Below are positions 33,601-44,411 of a stretch of 64,000 nucleotides of DNA, piece after piece; positions within the stretch are counted from its first letter, which is position 1, and every line of letters begins with the position of its first letter. The notes beneath the pieces are model-generated. The model had not been told where the DNA came from and did not search any database. It saw only the letters and a program-made list of their open reading frames with translations. The position numbers and the translations under genes were made by a program. The DNA lies in contig JAEHOE010000153.1 of NCBI GenBank assembly GCA_016858145.1, forward strand, positions 229,771-293,770, in the 5' to 3' direction. This DNA is from Edaphochlamys debaryana. Lineage: Eukaryota > Chlorophyta > Chlorophyceae > Chlamydomonadales.

Positions 33601-36600
33601 CGGGTCTGTGCGTCCCTGTGGCTCCCTGCTGCTGGCCGGGGGTTCCAAGGCGCGGGCCTCAGGTCTGGTTGCGCTCGCTGCCCTCTACCGACGCTGCTTC
33701 CCCACCCCACACGCCCCACCCCACATATGGTTTCCCGCTCGAAAAAATACCCCGCCCCACACCCCACACACCCCCCACCACCACCTCTACACGCCCCCAG
33801 ATCGCCAAGACCGTGGGCAAGCCCGATGCCGCCATCCGCTCGCTCAACATGTACAACGAGGGGGACACGACGCACTTCGGGCAGGTGCTGGAGGCGTGCA
33901 GGGCGCGGGCCTGCTGGGACAAGGTGAGGGGGCGGGGAGGGGGCCGGGGGACGGGCGGGGGTGAGGGGAAGGGGCGGAAGGGGAAGGCGGCGGGCGCTGG
34001 ACGTTGGCGGCGATGGTGACGTCGAGCGCGAGGGAGCGAGGGAGGGGGGAAGGGAGGGATGGAAACAGGCGGCTGGAACAAGGTGTCAATCCTATCTGAG
34101 GCGAGGGACTTGGTTGCGGGTTCCGAGAACCGGCACGCCGAATGCTGCCCTCTGACTCCCGCGCCTGCATCCTCCTCACCCCCCTTCACCCTCCTCTCCT
34201 CACACTCGTTCCCCAACCCCCGACCCCCAACCCCCAACCCCCAACCCCCAACCCCCAACCCCCAACCCCCAACCTCCAACCCCCAACCTCCAACCCCCAA
34301 CCCCCAACCAGGTCATGGCCGACTCCGACTACGACCGGCGCATGGCGGCCGTGGAGGCCTTCAACGCGGAGCACCGCTGGCGCAAGCGGGGCCTGGCCGC
34401 CACGCCCACCAAGTTCGGCATCTCCTTCACCACCAAGTTCCTCAACCAGGTGGGTGGGCCCGGGGTGGGCCCGGGCAGGGTCCGCGGGTGGGCCTGGGGC
34501 GGGCCCGTGGTCTGTTCGCTCATCCTCCCTCGCCTCGACGCCGATCACGCCCCATCCAAACCGACCAAACCACACCAACCACCGCGTTGACTCAACCAAC
34601 CAGCCAACCAACTAACCAACTAACGAACCAACTAACCCCCAGGCCGGTGCGCTGGTTCACGTGTACCTGGACGGCAGCGTGCTGGTGACGCACGGGGGCG
34701 TGGAGATGGGGCAGGGGCTGCACACCAAGATGGCGCAGGTGGGGAGGGGGGGGAATGGCACGTGTGTGTGTGTGTGCAGGGGGGGGTCGGAGCGGGGATG
34801 GGGTAGGACCGGGGCTGGGCCGGGAGTGGGGGTGGCAGTGCCTCTGACTCTGCCTCAACACTTCCCTAACGCTGCCCTAACGGTGCCCTTCCCCACACAC
34901 CCCAGATCGCGGCCCAGGCCCTCAACGTGCCCCTCTCCAAGGTCTTCATCTCCGAGACCTCTACCGACAAGGTGCGTGTGGAAGGGGGGGGGGCGGGACC
35001 GGGCGAGGGGCGCAGGCATGAGGCGGCCAGGGCCTCAGCCGGCAGGCCTGCAGGCCCCCCTCACGGCTGTAACCCCCCCACGGCTGTAACCCCCGACCCC
35101 CTGCCCCCCCAACCCCAGGTGCCCAACGCCTCCCCCACCGCCGCCTCCGCCTCGTCCGACATGTACGGCGCCGCCGTACTGGACGCGTGCCGGCAGATCA
35201 ACGAGCGCCTGGAGCCGTACAAGTGAGGATGGCGGCCCTCCTACTGTCCCCAGCCTGCACCCCCGCGCGACCCCGGAGAGCCCATGCTCCTACCCTCCCC
35301 TTTCCCCCCTCCCCCTTTCCCACCTCGTCCCCCTCACCCCGAGCCCTTCCCCTCCTCCCTCCCTGTCCTCCCCCTCCCCCTGTCAGGTCCAAGCTGGCCG
35401 AGGGGGGCAGCTGGAAGGACGTGGTCAACGCCGCCTACCTCAGCCGTGTTGACCTGTCGGCGCATGGCTTCTACATCACGCCCGACATCACAGGCTTCGG
35501 CGGCAACCGCCCCTTCAACTACTTCTGTTTCGGAGCGGCGGTATCGGAGGTGGAGTTGGACGTGCTTACGGGTGACATGCAGGTGTGTGGGGAGGAGGAG
35601 GAGGAGGGGTGGGGTGGGGTTGGGAGGGTTGGTGGGAGGGGGAGGGTGGGGGTGGTGCGCGGAGGCTGCTTCCTGCCCCCCTGACCCACACGCGGTAATG
35701 TACAGCGTGCGGACTTCGGAGGCACGTGCCCTGCCTCGCTAACCACCTCAACCGACCTCAACCGACCCCAACCAACCCCCAACCAACCCCAAACCGACTC
35801 CCAACCAACCCCCAGGTGCTCCGCTCCGACCTGGTGATGGACGTGGGCAACCCCATCAACCCGGCCATCGACATCGGCCAGGTGGGGGGGGGTCACGAGT
35901 GGAGGCGGTGGGGTCTTATTGTCCGGAGTGGTAGGGCTCGGTGCACAGGGTCTCTACGGGGCTTCAAAGCCGCCGCCTCACCGCTGCCCCAGCCCTCTAT
36001 CCCTGTCAGTCCTCAACCGCAACGTCTTCACCTCCCCACCCCATCCCCCCACCCCCCACCCCACCCCGCCACCGCCCACCCCACCCCCCACCCCACCCCC
36101 CACCCCCCACCCCAGGTTGAGGGCGGCTTCATCCAGGGCATGGGATGGCTGGTGCTGGAGGAGCTCATGTGGGGGGACAAGTGAGATTCGGGGGGGGGGG
36201 TTGAGGGGGGGGAGGTGACCTTTGTCATCGGTTGCGGAGGCGCGTGAGGCTTCAACTCCCTGACCATCGGCTCCCCAAGCCTCTGCTCTGACCTGCACCC
36301 CCCGCACCCCATCCCCCACCCAACCGCCACCCCCACCCCGCAGGCAGCACCCCTGGATCCGGCCCGGCCACCTGTTCACCAAGGGCCCCGGCACCTACAA
36401 GATCCCCTCCGTCAACGACATCCCAGTGGACTTCCGGGTGCAACTGCTGGCGGACGCACCCAACGTTCGGGCCGTGCACTCGAGCAAGGTGAGGCGGGGC
36501 TTGGTCGGGGTGACTGCCTGGGTCTAGGGCGGAGCCGGGATGGCTTGGCTTGTACAAAGCTGGTCTCAAATGGGCCGGCGTGAGGGGGGACGCGCAGCAG

Positions 36601-37336
36601 GGAAGGGACACGGCGAGGTGCGCAAGGGCGTCGCAGCTTCAGCCCGGCACCGGCACGACCGCCCCCCGATCCCGGGTGCTGCTCTGCTCGGCATCACCAC
36701 TCACCGAGCTCTTGCCCCCACCCCACCCCATCCCACCTCACCCCACCCCACCCCACCCCCCAGGCCGTGGGCGAGCCGCCCTTCCACCTGGGCGCCTCCG
36801 TGTTCTTCGCCCTCAAGGTGGGGGGGAGGAAGGGGCGGCATGAGCCGTGCCGTGGAGGGCAGTGCCGACCGCACGGTAGCAGAGGCTGGGCGGGAGGGGG
36901 CGGGCACCACAGCAGCAAGCCTCCCGCAGCCTTCCACACCCTCTCCCCCTCTGTCTTCCTCACCCCTCACCCCTCCCACCACCACCAACCCACCCCCAAC
37001 CCCCGCAGGAGGCCGTCTACGCCGCCCGCTCCGCCGCCGGTCGCCCCGGCTTCTTCGTGCTGGACGCCCCAGCCACCCCCGAGCGCCTGCGCCTGCTGTG
37101 CGCGGACGAGCTGGTGGCGCCGTACGCGGACCCGGACATCAGGTGTGGGGGGGGGATTTGGTGGTAGAGGGGTGGGGGCGAGGTAGGCGTGTGTGTTGGG
37201 GGAAGGCGTGGGGCGGCCGCGACATGCGCCCGCGACATGCACACCGGTTGAGGGTGCGGCGGTTGTGGAGTTGATGGTCTTATGGTGCTTTTGCCACACG
37301 CTTTCGCTGTCCCGCAGGCCCAAGATCAGCTGCTGA
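24684..37336 (+). CDS. XDH: Xanthine dehydrogenase, 37 exons
   Basis: Oxidises hypoxanthine and xanthine to urate in purine breakdown. 1384 residues (family about 1330-1370). Exons: 24684-24801, 25011-25175, 25474-25651, 25925-26292, 26517-26614, 26985-27062, 27260-27396, 27758-27934, 28330-28457, 28643-28797, 29229-29360, 29526-29565, 29744-29814, 29950-30018, 30223-30348, 30636-30752, 31038-31184, 31449-31514, 31729-31821, 32112-32180, 32351-32489, 32660-32691, 32901-32961, 33174-33241, 33372-33488, 33801-33923, 34312-34449, 34643-34738, 34906-34971, 35119-35222, 35387-35582, 35816-35881, 36116-36180, 36344-36488, 36764-36817, 37009-37142, 37318-37336. Iron-sulfur motifs: [10 protein letters not shown] (Cys 50/55/58), CGFC (118/121), CRCTGYR. 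FAD domain: [22 protein letters not shown] and FFTGYR. Molybdenum domain: [19 protein letters not shown] (Glu856), [10 protein letters not shown] (Arg966), VGEPPF with catalytic Glu1320. All key residues are present, so an active enzyme is expected. A Cys-rich linker joins the iron-sulfur and FAD domains. Confidence 0.95.
26619..26690. repeat. G-rich repeat in XDH intron 5
   Basis: Repeated GGGTTGGGTGGGG and GGGGAGGGGTGGGG units immediately after the 5' splice site of intron 5. Confidence 0.7.
28832..28937. repeat. 12-bp minisatellite in XDH intron 10
   Basis: About nine copies of GGGGGAGCCCTG, with some copies two or three G longer, inside intron 10 (28798-29228). Confidence 0.9.
34212..34311. 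repeat. (CCCCCAA)n repeat forming the end of XDH intron 26
   Basis: A run of about thirteen CCCCCAA-type heptamers leads directly into the acceptor AACCAG/GTC of exon 27, so the repeat itself supplies the pyrimidine tract. Similar but shorter CCCCAACC runs precede exon 32 (35756-35815). Confidence 0.85.
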
Positions 37337-39506
37337 GGTGGTGGCGCACAGCTTGGGGGCACGGCGCGGCTGCGCCCCGGCCGCACCGAGCGGAGAGGGA
37401 GGATCAGGAGAAATGAGGAGCAGGGGCCGTAACAGTGTCAAAGGCTGTTGTGGGGACGCACGGGGATCGAGGTAGAGGAGGTAGCGCGGCTTTCGGGAGC
37501 ACGGGTTGCCAGGCAGAGGTGCAGTCGCATGGGCCAGGTCGTTCAGAGCCTGGTCCCAACATGAGAAGCAATGGGGACGGTGAGGGGGTGGGAGGCATGT
37601 GGTCTGCGTGCGGGGGTCCACGGCCGCGTCGAGCCATCCGTGCCTTGGCGGAGGGCCGGCGCGCGGCCCCTGGTGCAGGGCTTATGCGTGTTTCTGACCG
37701 GGGCTGCTTTCCTTCTTCTAGCGGCAAACCCGGGTTTATAGAAGAGCACGGCGCTTCATGGGATCTGGATCTGGTGCGCATCGGGATCCTGTTAGTTGCG
37801 CATCGGGTCAGGTCGCCGGCTGTTCGGCGCGGTCAGCCCTGGCGGATTGTGTGGATGCTCTGTAGCGCGCTGCTTTGGTTCGCGCCCTTTTGCGGCCGCG
37901 AGCTCTGCCCGTGTGTACACTTGCTTTGCAGTTAGCAACCTCACCGAGCTCGCCCAGAGCCCGGTAGCCCATTTTGACGAGTCGAGGCGAGGCGGGTCTG
38001 AGGTGTGTGTGTATGAGCTTGTGTGCCCGCACGGCAATCGTGTATGGTAGTCGCCTCGTGTCGAGACATGGTTTGCCCTGTGGGGTATCGTCATGGATCG
38101 TGGGGGCCGGGGGCTCCGTGCCTCAATCCATAGCGTGGCGCGTGCTTTGCGCGCCTTGCTTCGTGCCCCGTAGGTTTGGCAGCATTGATCTGTTCTAGTC
38201 TCTGGCCCCGCCGGCAGCTGTGAACTCTGCGCCGTCTGTGGTGATGCTGTGCGTGTGAGCCTTCGAAAGTGGGGCCTGGGCCCCTGCTAGATTGCTGCTA
38301 TGGAAGGCTTGGCGGCGCTTTCGATGGCGCCAGGCAAGCGTGCATATATACGCAAGGTTTCAGGAGGTGCCCTGAGGTGATTGCTTCTGCGTTCTGCCGG
38401 GGCGCATCAGCGCCGAGCGGTCATGACAGGGGGGCGCGCTGTGTGCACACCCATTGCGCTTGTGGAGCGGTGGTGTGGGGCAGCGCAGGTAGTAGGACAA
38501 CTACTGATGTGGGGCGGGGGCAGCTTGCAGGCGGTCATTACGACGGTTGCGGGTCAGGCCCCGCTCCGTGTCTGACTCGTCCTTAACCCCTCCGACCCGT
38601 TCCTTTGGACCACGACTTAAAGCGTGCCCCCGTGCGTTCCGGGCAAGTGCGCATGCTTGGCGCCAGGGGAAGACCCCAAACAAACAGAGAAGACGACGCA
38701 GCCGACAATACACATACCCCGGTGCGCCCCCAACCCGCGCTTAACGCAGTCCTCCCTCCTCATTTATAACGCACACGACAGCCATGGAACCAGAGGCGAA
38801 GCTAATGCATCAAGGAGAGAGCTATTGCACGAGGACAACTTTGTTAGAGACAAGAAGACGAGGCAGCAAACGGAAGAGGGCCCTTGGGGAGGTCCTGTTT
38901 GTGCAGACTGAAGAGAGCACTGGAGTGCGCAGTGTAAACAGGAAGAGAACTTGACACGCACACGAGCAGATCACAAGTCTAATGAAGTTGAATCAAGTCA
39001 AGACGCCCCATCAGCAAGCCTGCACACCATACTTCACAACTCCGTAAGATGCGTCCGTCCGCTGCCTCCACCGTCATTACTACCCCTGGTAGGATGGCCC
39101 TCAGGCACGGGCATCCGCAGCGGCAATGCCCCTTAGCTGTGCGGGTGCCCCCTTCCTCGTGGCCCCGCGGCCGTACCCTGGTGCGACACGTCTCGAAGAT
39201 CCCCACACAACCGCTCCTTGCACCGTTACTAGACACCACGGCCGCCGGGCCAATGCAGCCACACGCAACGCCCCGGTCTTCCGCATCTCCCCTCGCGAAA
39301 GCCCACCCACTGGGGCTGGGTATACTAGCTGATCCGTAAGCCAGGCTTTAGCACATAGTTTGCCTGCACCATAAAGCGTCATGAAGTCAGGGGGCGTTTG
39401 CGCCAGTCTGAAAGGTCAAGCCCCAAGCAGCCTCCTGCGCCCGCGTGCACAGGAAGCATCTCCCTGCCCTCGAAACGTTATCCAAGACGGTCAGCGTCGT
39501 CGTCTA
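37337..39506. other. Convergent intergenic region between XDH and kinase 2
   Basis: 2.2 kb with no convincing coding exon or RNA gene on either strand. No TGTAA follows XDH until 38933-38937, and I find no TGTAA on the minus strand for kinase 2, so 3' ends are unclear. The stretch 38680-39000 is less GC-rich than its surroundings. Confidence 0.4.
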
Positions 39507-42500
39507 CTAGCCCCATCGTGGGGCAGGGGCTCCAGCGCACAGCAGTTTTCGTAGCCACACGCTGGGACCTTGCCGGTGCCCGCCGCCAGTCACTGCAGCG
39601 CCTTCCTCCGCTCCTATACCAGAGCTTGTTGCGTGCGACATCGCAGCACAGTCGGCCCGCTGGCTGCACTGCGCCGGCCTGCCGCCCCCGCAGCTGGCCC
39701 CCGCCACGGCCGAGCCCCAGGTCGGGCGCTCCCCCAGGTCCTCCTCCTCTGCCGCAGGGCCCTGGGCGCAGCCGCCCGCCCCCTGCTCCCGCCCCGCAGC
39801 CTCCAGCGCCGCCGCCAGTGCCGCCCCCGCCTCCACCACAGCCACGGTCGCCACGGAGGCCTCAGACGAGGCCCCCTGGGAGGGTTGAGACGCCTCCACG
39901 TGACCCGTGGCGGGGCCCTCCAGGGCGCCCAGGTCGAGGCTGAAGAGGCTCGTGAGGCCTCCGTCGGAGCTGCCCTTGCGGCCGGGACTGTCCGAGGCGC
40001 CGTCCCCGCTGGCCGCCGGCATCAGCAGCGGCAACGGGCCCTGCCTGTACTGCCGGTGGACCTGGGCCCGCTGCCGCCTGCTGGCCAGAGGCGGGGGCTG
40101 CTCGGGCGGCTGGGCGCAGCGGGGCTGTGCGGCTGGAGGAGGGACGGGCGGAGCGACGGGCGAGCAGCGGGCGGCGGAGTGGTCCCAGGGCTGGGGCGAG
40201 ATGGGCTGCCAGCCGCCCCCGCCCTCCTGACAGAGGGGCACCTGCTCACAGGGGCCTCCCTGAGGAGGCACTAGGAGTACCGGTGCTGGGGGCCCTGCAG
40301 GGCTGGGTACGGCGCTCGGCCCGTTAGCGCTGATGCGTATGATTGCCAGACTGCCGCCCATAAGCTCGGCCGTAGCCGCCAGCCAGTCATAGGCGCGCGA
40401 GCCGGAGCTAGGAGGCGGCGGTACGGGCATCCCACAGTACGACGTGCCGCGTGTGTCGTACATGCCGTAATGTACGGCGCATTTTGAGCCACGCTCAAAG
40501 GCAGGGGTTTCTTTCGCCCGGCACTGCGCAGCGGCCCGCACCTCCGCTGGCCCCGGCAGTGCGGGGACCGCCGCGCAGGGGCCCCGAGCGGGGAGGGCGC
40601 CGTGCGGGGAGCAGTGCCGATGGGCGGGCAGCTGTGCCGCCGCAAAGGGCGTGCAGGGCCCGGCAGGAGGGAGGGCCTCCAGGGACATTGTGGATGCCCC
40701 CTGCGCCCGCTGCTGCTCCTTCCGCTGCAGGCGGGCCCGCATGAGGCGCTGCATCTCGTCCAGGACCTGGGCGGGGGGGGGACAGGGAGGGGGCATGTGG
40801 GTTTATACAAGTGGCATGTCCCGAGGGAAGCAGTGCAGTGACTGGCCCACCCGACGGATGCCTTCCCCTTCTGGCCCACTCACCTCGACTCCCTGCACTT
40901 GGCCCAAGCTCCGCTGAGGGCATGAAGGCGGAGGTGCCGCGCCCTCCACCGCCGCCCGGAGCTGAGCCACATCCACCTCAGCGGTTCGGTCCACGAACGC
41001 AGGAGGCAGCAGCCCCGGCCCCAAGCCGGAACGCCCGCCGCCCGCCAGCGCCAGCCGCCGGTCCGGCGTCAGCAGTGTGAGCGGCGCAGCGGCCGCGGCC
41101 CTGGCCGCCGCCGCACGCACGCCCCCCGCCGAACGCAGGATCAGGCCCACGCCTTGCAGACGCCAGGAGCCTCCGGGGCTGCCCCCGGACCCCAGTGCTG
41201 GCGACTTCGGAAGGGCCAGAGCAGCTATTGCTGCTGCTGCTGCCTGGTCGTGGGGCGAGGACAGGTCGTCTGCGTCTGCTACGCCGGGGGTGGCTGCCGC
41301 GGAGCGCCCCGACCACAGCCGCTGCAGCAGGCGACCGCTCATGCGCTGAAGGGGGGACGGCACAGGCGCCCTGCAGGTGCCAAGGGGGAGGTACGTGATG
41401 TCAGCGCCCGACCCACATCGCCAGCCAACAGCAAAAGCCAAAATTGGCCCAACCATCATCACTCCAAGCACCTCAAGGCCCTTCCGCGCTCACCCCAGTG
41501 CGCCGCCCTCCCCCAGGCTCCGCAGCTCCCCTGGCGTCATACGACACAGCTTTCGCAGGGCCTGCAGGGAACAAGGACAAAGGATCACACGCAGTTAAGG
41601 CACTGCACTACAAGTGCGCGAGCCAGGGGCCCTCTCCATGCCCCATCCCCCTGCGCGGCCGCACCATGAGTCGGCCCATGTCTGCCGCCAGCGCGGGGTG
41701 TGCCGCTGCCACTCCGCTGAAGGCCGCCTCCTCCGGCCAGTCCCCAGCGAGCACCTCCAGCAAACCAAACCTGCGCACGGCAGGGGCCGGACGGGGCTAA
41801 GATGCAGTATGCTGAACCCCTATCAGCAGGTTGCCCATGCTGCCCCCAAAACCGCTCTTCCCCTAGGCCTCCCACCCAAACACACCTGCGCGACGGCTCT
41901 GGGTGCAGCAGGCCCTGGATGAGGGCCTTGGCGGCAGCAGGCACCCCGGGCACTCGCCTGCAGGTGTAAATGCGAGAAACGCGGTGCTGAGCGGTGCAGA
42001 TCATAGTTGGGCCCTGCTCATGCTCCCGCTTCACAACCCGCTGCCCCCCCCCCCACCTGAAGAACAGCCGCCGCTGCTGCACCGCCGCAGCCACGTCCCC
42101 CAGCCGCTCTTGCAGCTCCGAGGCAGCTGCCAGGTGACCGACGTTGAGGCGGCTGAAGGGCCACGTCTGGGCGCCGTACAGCACCTGGAACAGCGTCACG
42201 CCCAGCGCCCACCTGGGGAGAGAACATTACCAGCAGGTGAAGGTTAGGTAGGGGCCATGCAGGAATCCGCCTCCCGGCCCTGCCCCTGACACTGCTTACC
42301 AGTCGGCTGCGTAGCCCTCGTCATCCTCCACCTCCACCTCCTCGTCTGCTGTGTCGCTGTCGCTTCCGCGGCTGCAGGTGGGGACGGCGGTGCGGCGGAG
42401 GAGGGCAGGGGAGAAGTAGAGGGGCGTGCCCCCACCGCCGCGCGGCTGGCCCTCGAAGCGACTGAGGTTGAAGTCGCACAGCTTGAAGCTGCCGTCGCCC

Positions 42501-43054
42501 GCGAGCAGGAAGTTTCCCGGCTTGATGTCCTGCGAGCATTGCCGGGGCCACTCGAAGGTCGGTGGCGCGCGAGGATTGCAAGGACGGCGTACGCATGTTG
42601 ACACAAACCCAAGGCGTGCTCACCTGGTGCACAACTCCTCGTGCTTGGACTTGTGCCAGCGCGTTGATGAGCATCACGGCACATCGCTGGGCCTCGAGGC
42701 CGGCCAGGCGCTGCGGACACAGGGCGGGGCACCGGTCGTGCTTCTGGCGCAACGGGGGAGTCCGAAAGTCAGTGACCCAACTCGCACCTGGCCTTGCCGC
42801 TTGCACAGCACCTCTGTCAGGCTCTCCTGGCAGAGCTCCAGCAGCAAGCCGGTCTGCCCCGGGCTCCAGGTGAGCTCTCCGTGGTAATTGACGACTGCGG
42901 AACAGTCGCCGACCGCCTGAAGCATTTCCGCCTCCCGAGCCTGATCAACATTTCGAGACTGTGCCGATCTAGTGATCTTGATGGCTAGCTGGTCGCCAGC
43001 GCGGTAAACTGCACCGATGCCGCCCACGCCGAGGACTCGGCCGAGCTCCGCCAT
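39507..43054 (-). CDS. Protein kinase with long low-complexity C-terminal tail (copy 2)
   Basis: Mirror-image paralog of 3532-7089 with the same nine exons on the minus strand: 42788-43054, 42624-42710, 42300-42529, 42057-42212, 41886-41957, 41665-41770, 41494-41561, 40884-41370, 39507-40766; 910 residues. All kinase motifs match copy 1: GVGGIGAVY, LAIK, HQDIKPGN and CDFNLSRF. The helix-C segment reads REAEML here against REAGML in copy 1, and GNFLL replaces GNLLL. Exon 1 has seven changes in 89 residues; exons 2-8 are nearly unchanged. The two proteins part after LLCAGA: copy 2 ends APAPRWG, copy 1 LQRGHGGTSGD. The reading frame is intact, so this is not a pseudogene by sequence. A TATA-like element lies 52 bases upstream of the ATG. 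Function and substrate are unknown, as for copy 1. Confidence 0.85.
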
Positions 43055-43105
43055 TCTTCTCGCCTAGCTGGTAATTGGCAGTGCATCGGGAGTCAAGTCA
43101 GCGTG

Positions 43106-43111
43106 TATATA
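43106..43111 (-). promoter_or_regulatory. TATA-like element of kinase 2
   Basis: TATATA, within TTATATAC on the minus strand, ends 52 bases before the kinase-2 start codon. The matching place in copy 1 (about 3473-3482) reads TCATACAC, so the element is lost there. Confidence 0.5.
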
Positions 43112-43144
43112 AGTAGACTGCTCCAGGCTCGTCACGGACGGCGA

Positions 43145-43156
43145 AGCAAGCTTGCT
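43145..43156. promoter_or_regulatory. 12-bp palindrome, kinase-2 promoter
   Basis: AGCAAGCTTGCT, identical to the palindrome at 3431-3442 in the other arm. Confidence 0.3.
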
Positions 43157-43475
43157 CGAAGGCCCGGCTGGCGGAGACGACCGGGCCCATGCGTCAAACA
43201 CAGCCTGACTCGGCCCGCCGCTAGCGCAGGTGGGACAAGTGATGTCCGGGCTATTATGAGGAGCTCGGATACGGGGTAAAAGTGGAGGTTGCCTGTGTCG
43301 AGATGCTTTTGGCGGGCATGCTTTTCCGCCCTCTCCCCCCCCCTGGTGCTCCTCGCCAGGGCTTTTCTGTATGGCCGAAAAGAATGAGGATTAAGGCAGA
43401 CCGTATCAACTTGCTCCGAGGCCCCCGCCCGTGCGTGCAAGCGCTACCCGCGTCTCCCCTGGCGTCTCCCCTTCC

Positions 43476-44411
43476 CCTCCCCCTTCGCCCCCCCCCCTTA
43501 TGTTTGCTACCCCCCATCCACCCCTCACAGAGGTTACCAAGGCTGGAGTTGGTAACGGCACGGCACTTGGCCACAGCGGATCACTTGTGATCAGCGTCTG
43601 CGTGCAAGGACCTCAGACCCACGCACCCAAGGGACAAATAAAGGAGGACGCGAGAGGTTTGAAAGCCCTCATCTCCCACCGGTGCCTCCTATGCCCACCC
43701 GAAGAGCTTGGGTCCTAGGTGAGAAAGGCCTTCCTCTCCTTCCTCTCTAACGTTTCCCCTAAGTCACGAGGTAACGTTCCGCTATAAAGCCACGGTCCAC
43801 GGATGGCGCCCCGCCGCAGGCTGTCAGCGCCTCTGCACATTCCCAAGCCTTTCACGCTGTGCACGCTCTTTCCCCTCTCACACGTCAGGCCGGACGCGTC
43901 ATCGTGGGACACGCTCATAGTTAAGCGGCTGTTACATCAAAGGAGGCGATGCTCCGCTTACTTTCTGGCTACCAGCCGGGTGGCGTGGTGCCACGCCTTA
44001 GGTTGCCCAGTGGCTTGACTGCCGCCAGTCCATTTCCGTCCACGAAGCCGGTTGACCTCACCCGTATCGCGCGTTCGTGCATCTAGCCAGGGATCACACG
44101 AAGATGCCCGAGCGCACTCGACCCAGATGGGTCAAAGATCACGACGCTGTCGTACCAGAATCACGTGGCCCAATCCTATCATTGAGTGTCCCCAAACTAC
44201 CCCTACCTCCCCTGCCTACCCGCCGCTCCGGGCCCTGCTATTGTCCGCGCATCCAGCATTCGTTTGCTAGCTACCCTTTAGGATCCTGGCCCAAGCTCCA
44301 CTCCCTAACAAAAGCCCGCCTCCGGTCTCCATACAGAACAGCCGATGGAGAAATCGACAGCCATCACGGCCTCCTCACCAGCCCAGCGATCTGTACATCG
44401 CCGCCTGGCGC
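43476..44411. other. Region between kinase 2 and the minus-strand secreted-protein gene
   Basis: It holds the 3'UTR of the gene at 44412-46795 with a minus-strand TGTAA (TTACA) at 43932-43936, then presumably the distal kinase-2 promoter. No further gene is seen. Confidence 0.45.
43932..43936 (-). terminator. Poly(A) signal of the minus-strand secreted-protein gene
   Basis: TTACA on the plus strand, 476 bases beyond the stop codon of the gene at 44412-46795. Confidence 0.45.

Larger units (their letters stand above)
39528..43475 (-). repeat. Right arm of the ~4 kb inverted segmental duplication
   Basis: Reverse complement of 2990-7054. The inner end lies inside the last codons of the kinase gene near 39528. 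The outer end fades near 43475 in C-rich sequence. The arms face each other across about 32 kb. Confidence 0.92.

Noticed and set aside
34212..34311. Internal telomere repeat
   Set aside because: The unit CCCCCAA is not the Chlamydomonas telomere unit (TTTTAGGG), and it sits inside an XDH intron.
37435..37935. Possible gene downstream of XDH
   Set aside because: A 166-codon frame without recognisable content; it most likely lies in a 3'UTR or intergenic DNA.
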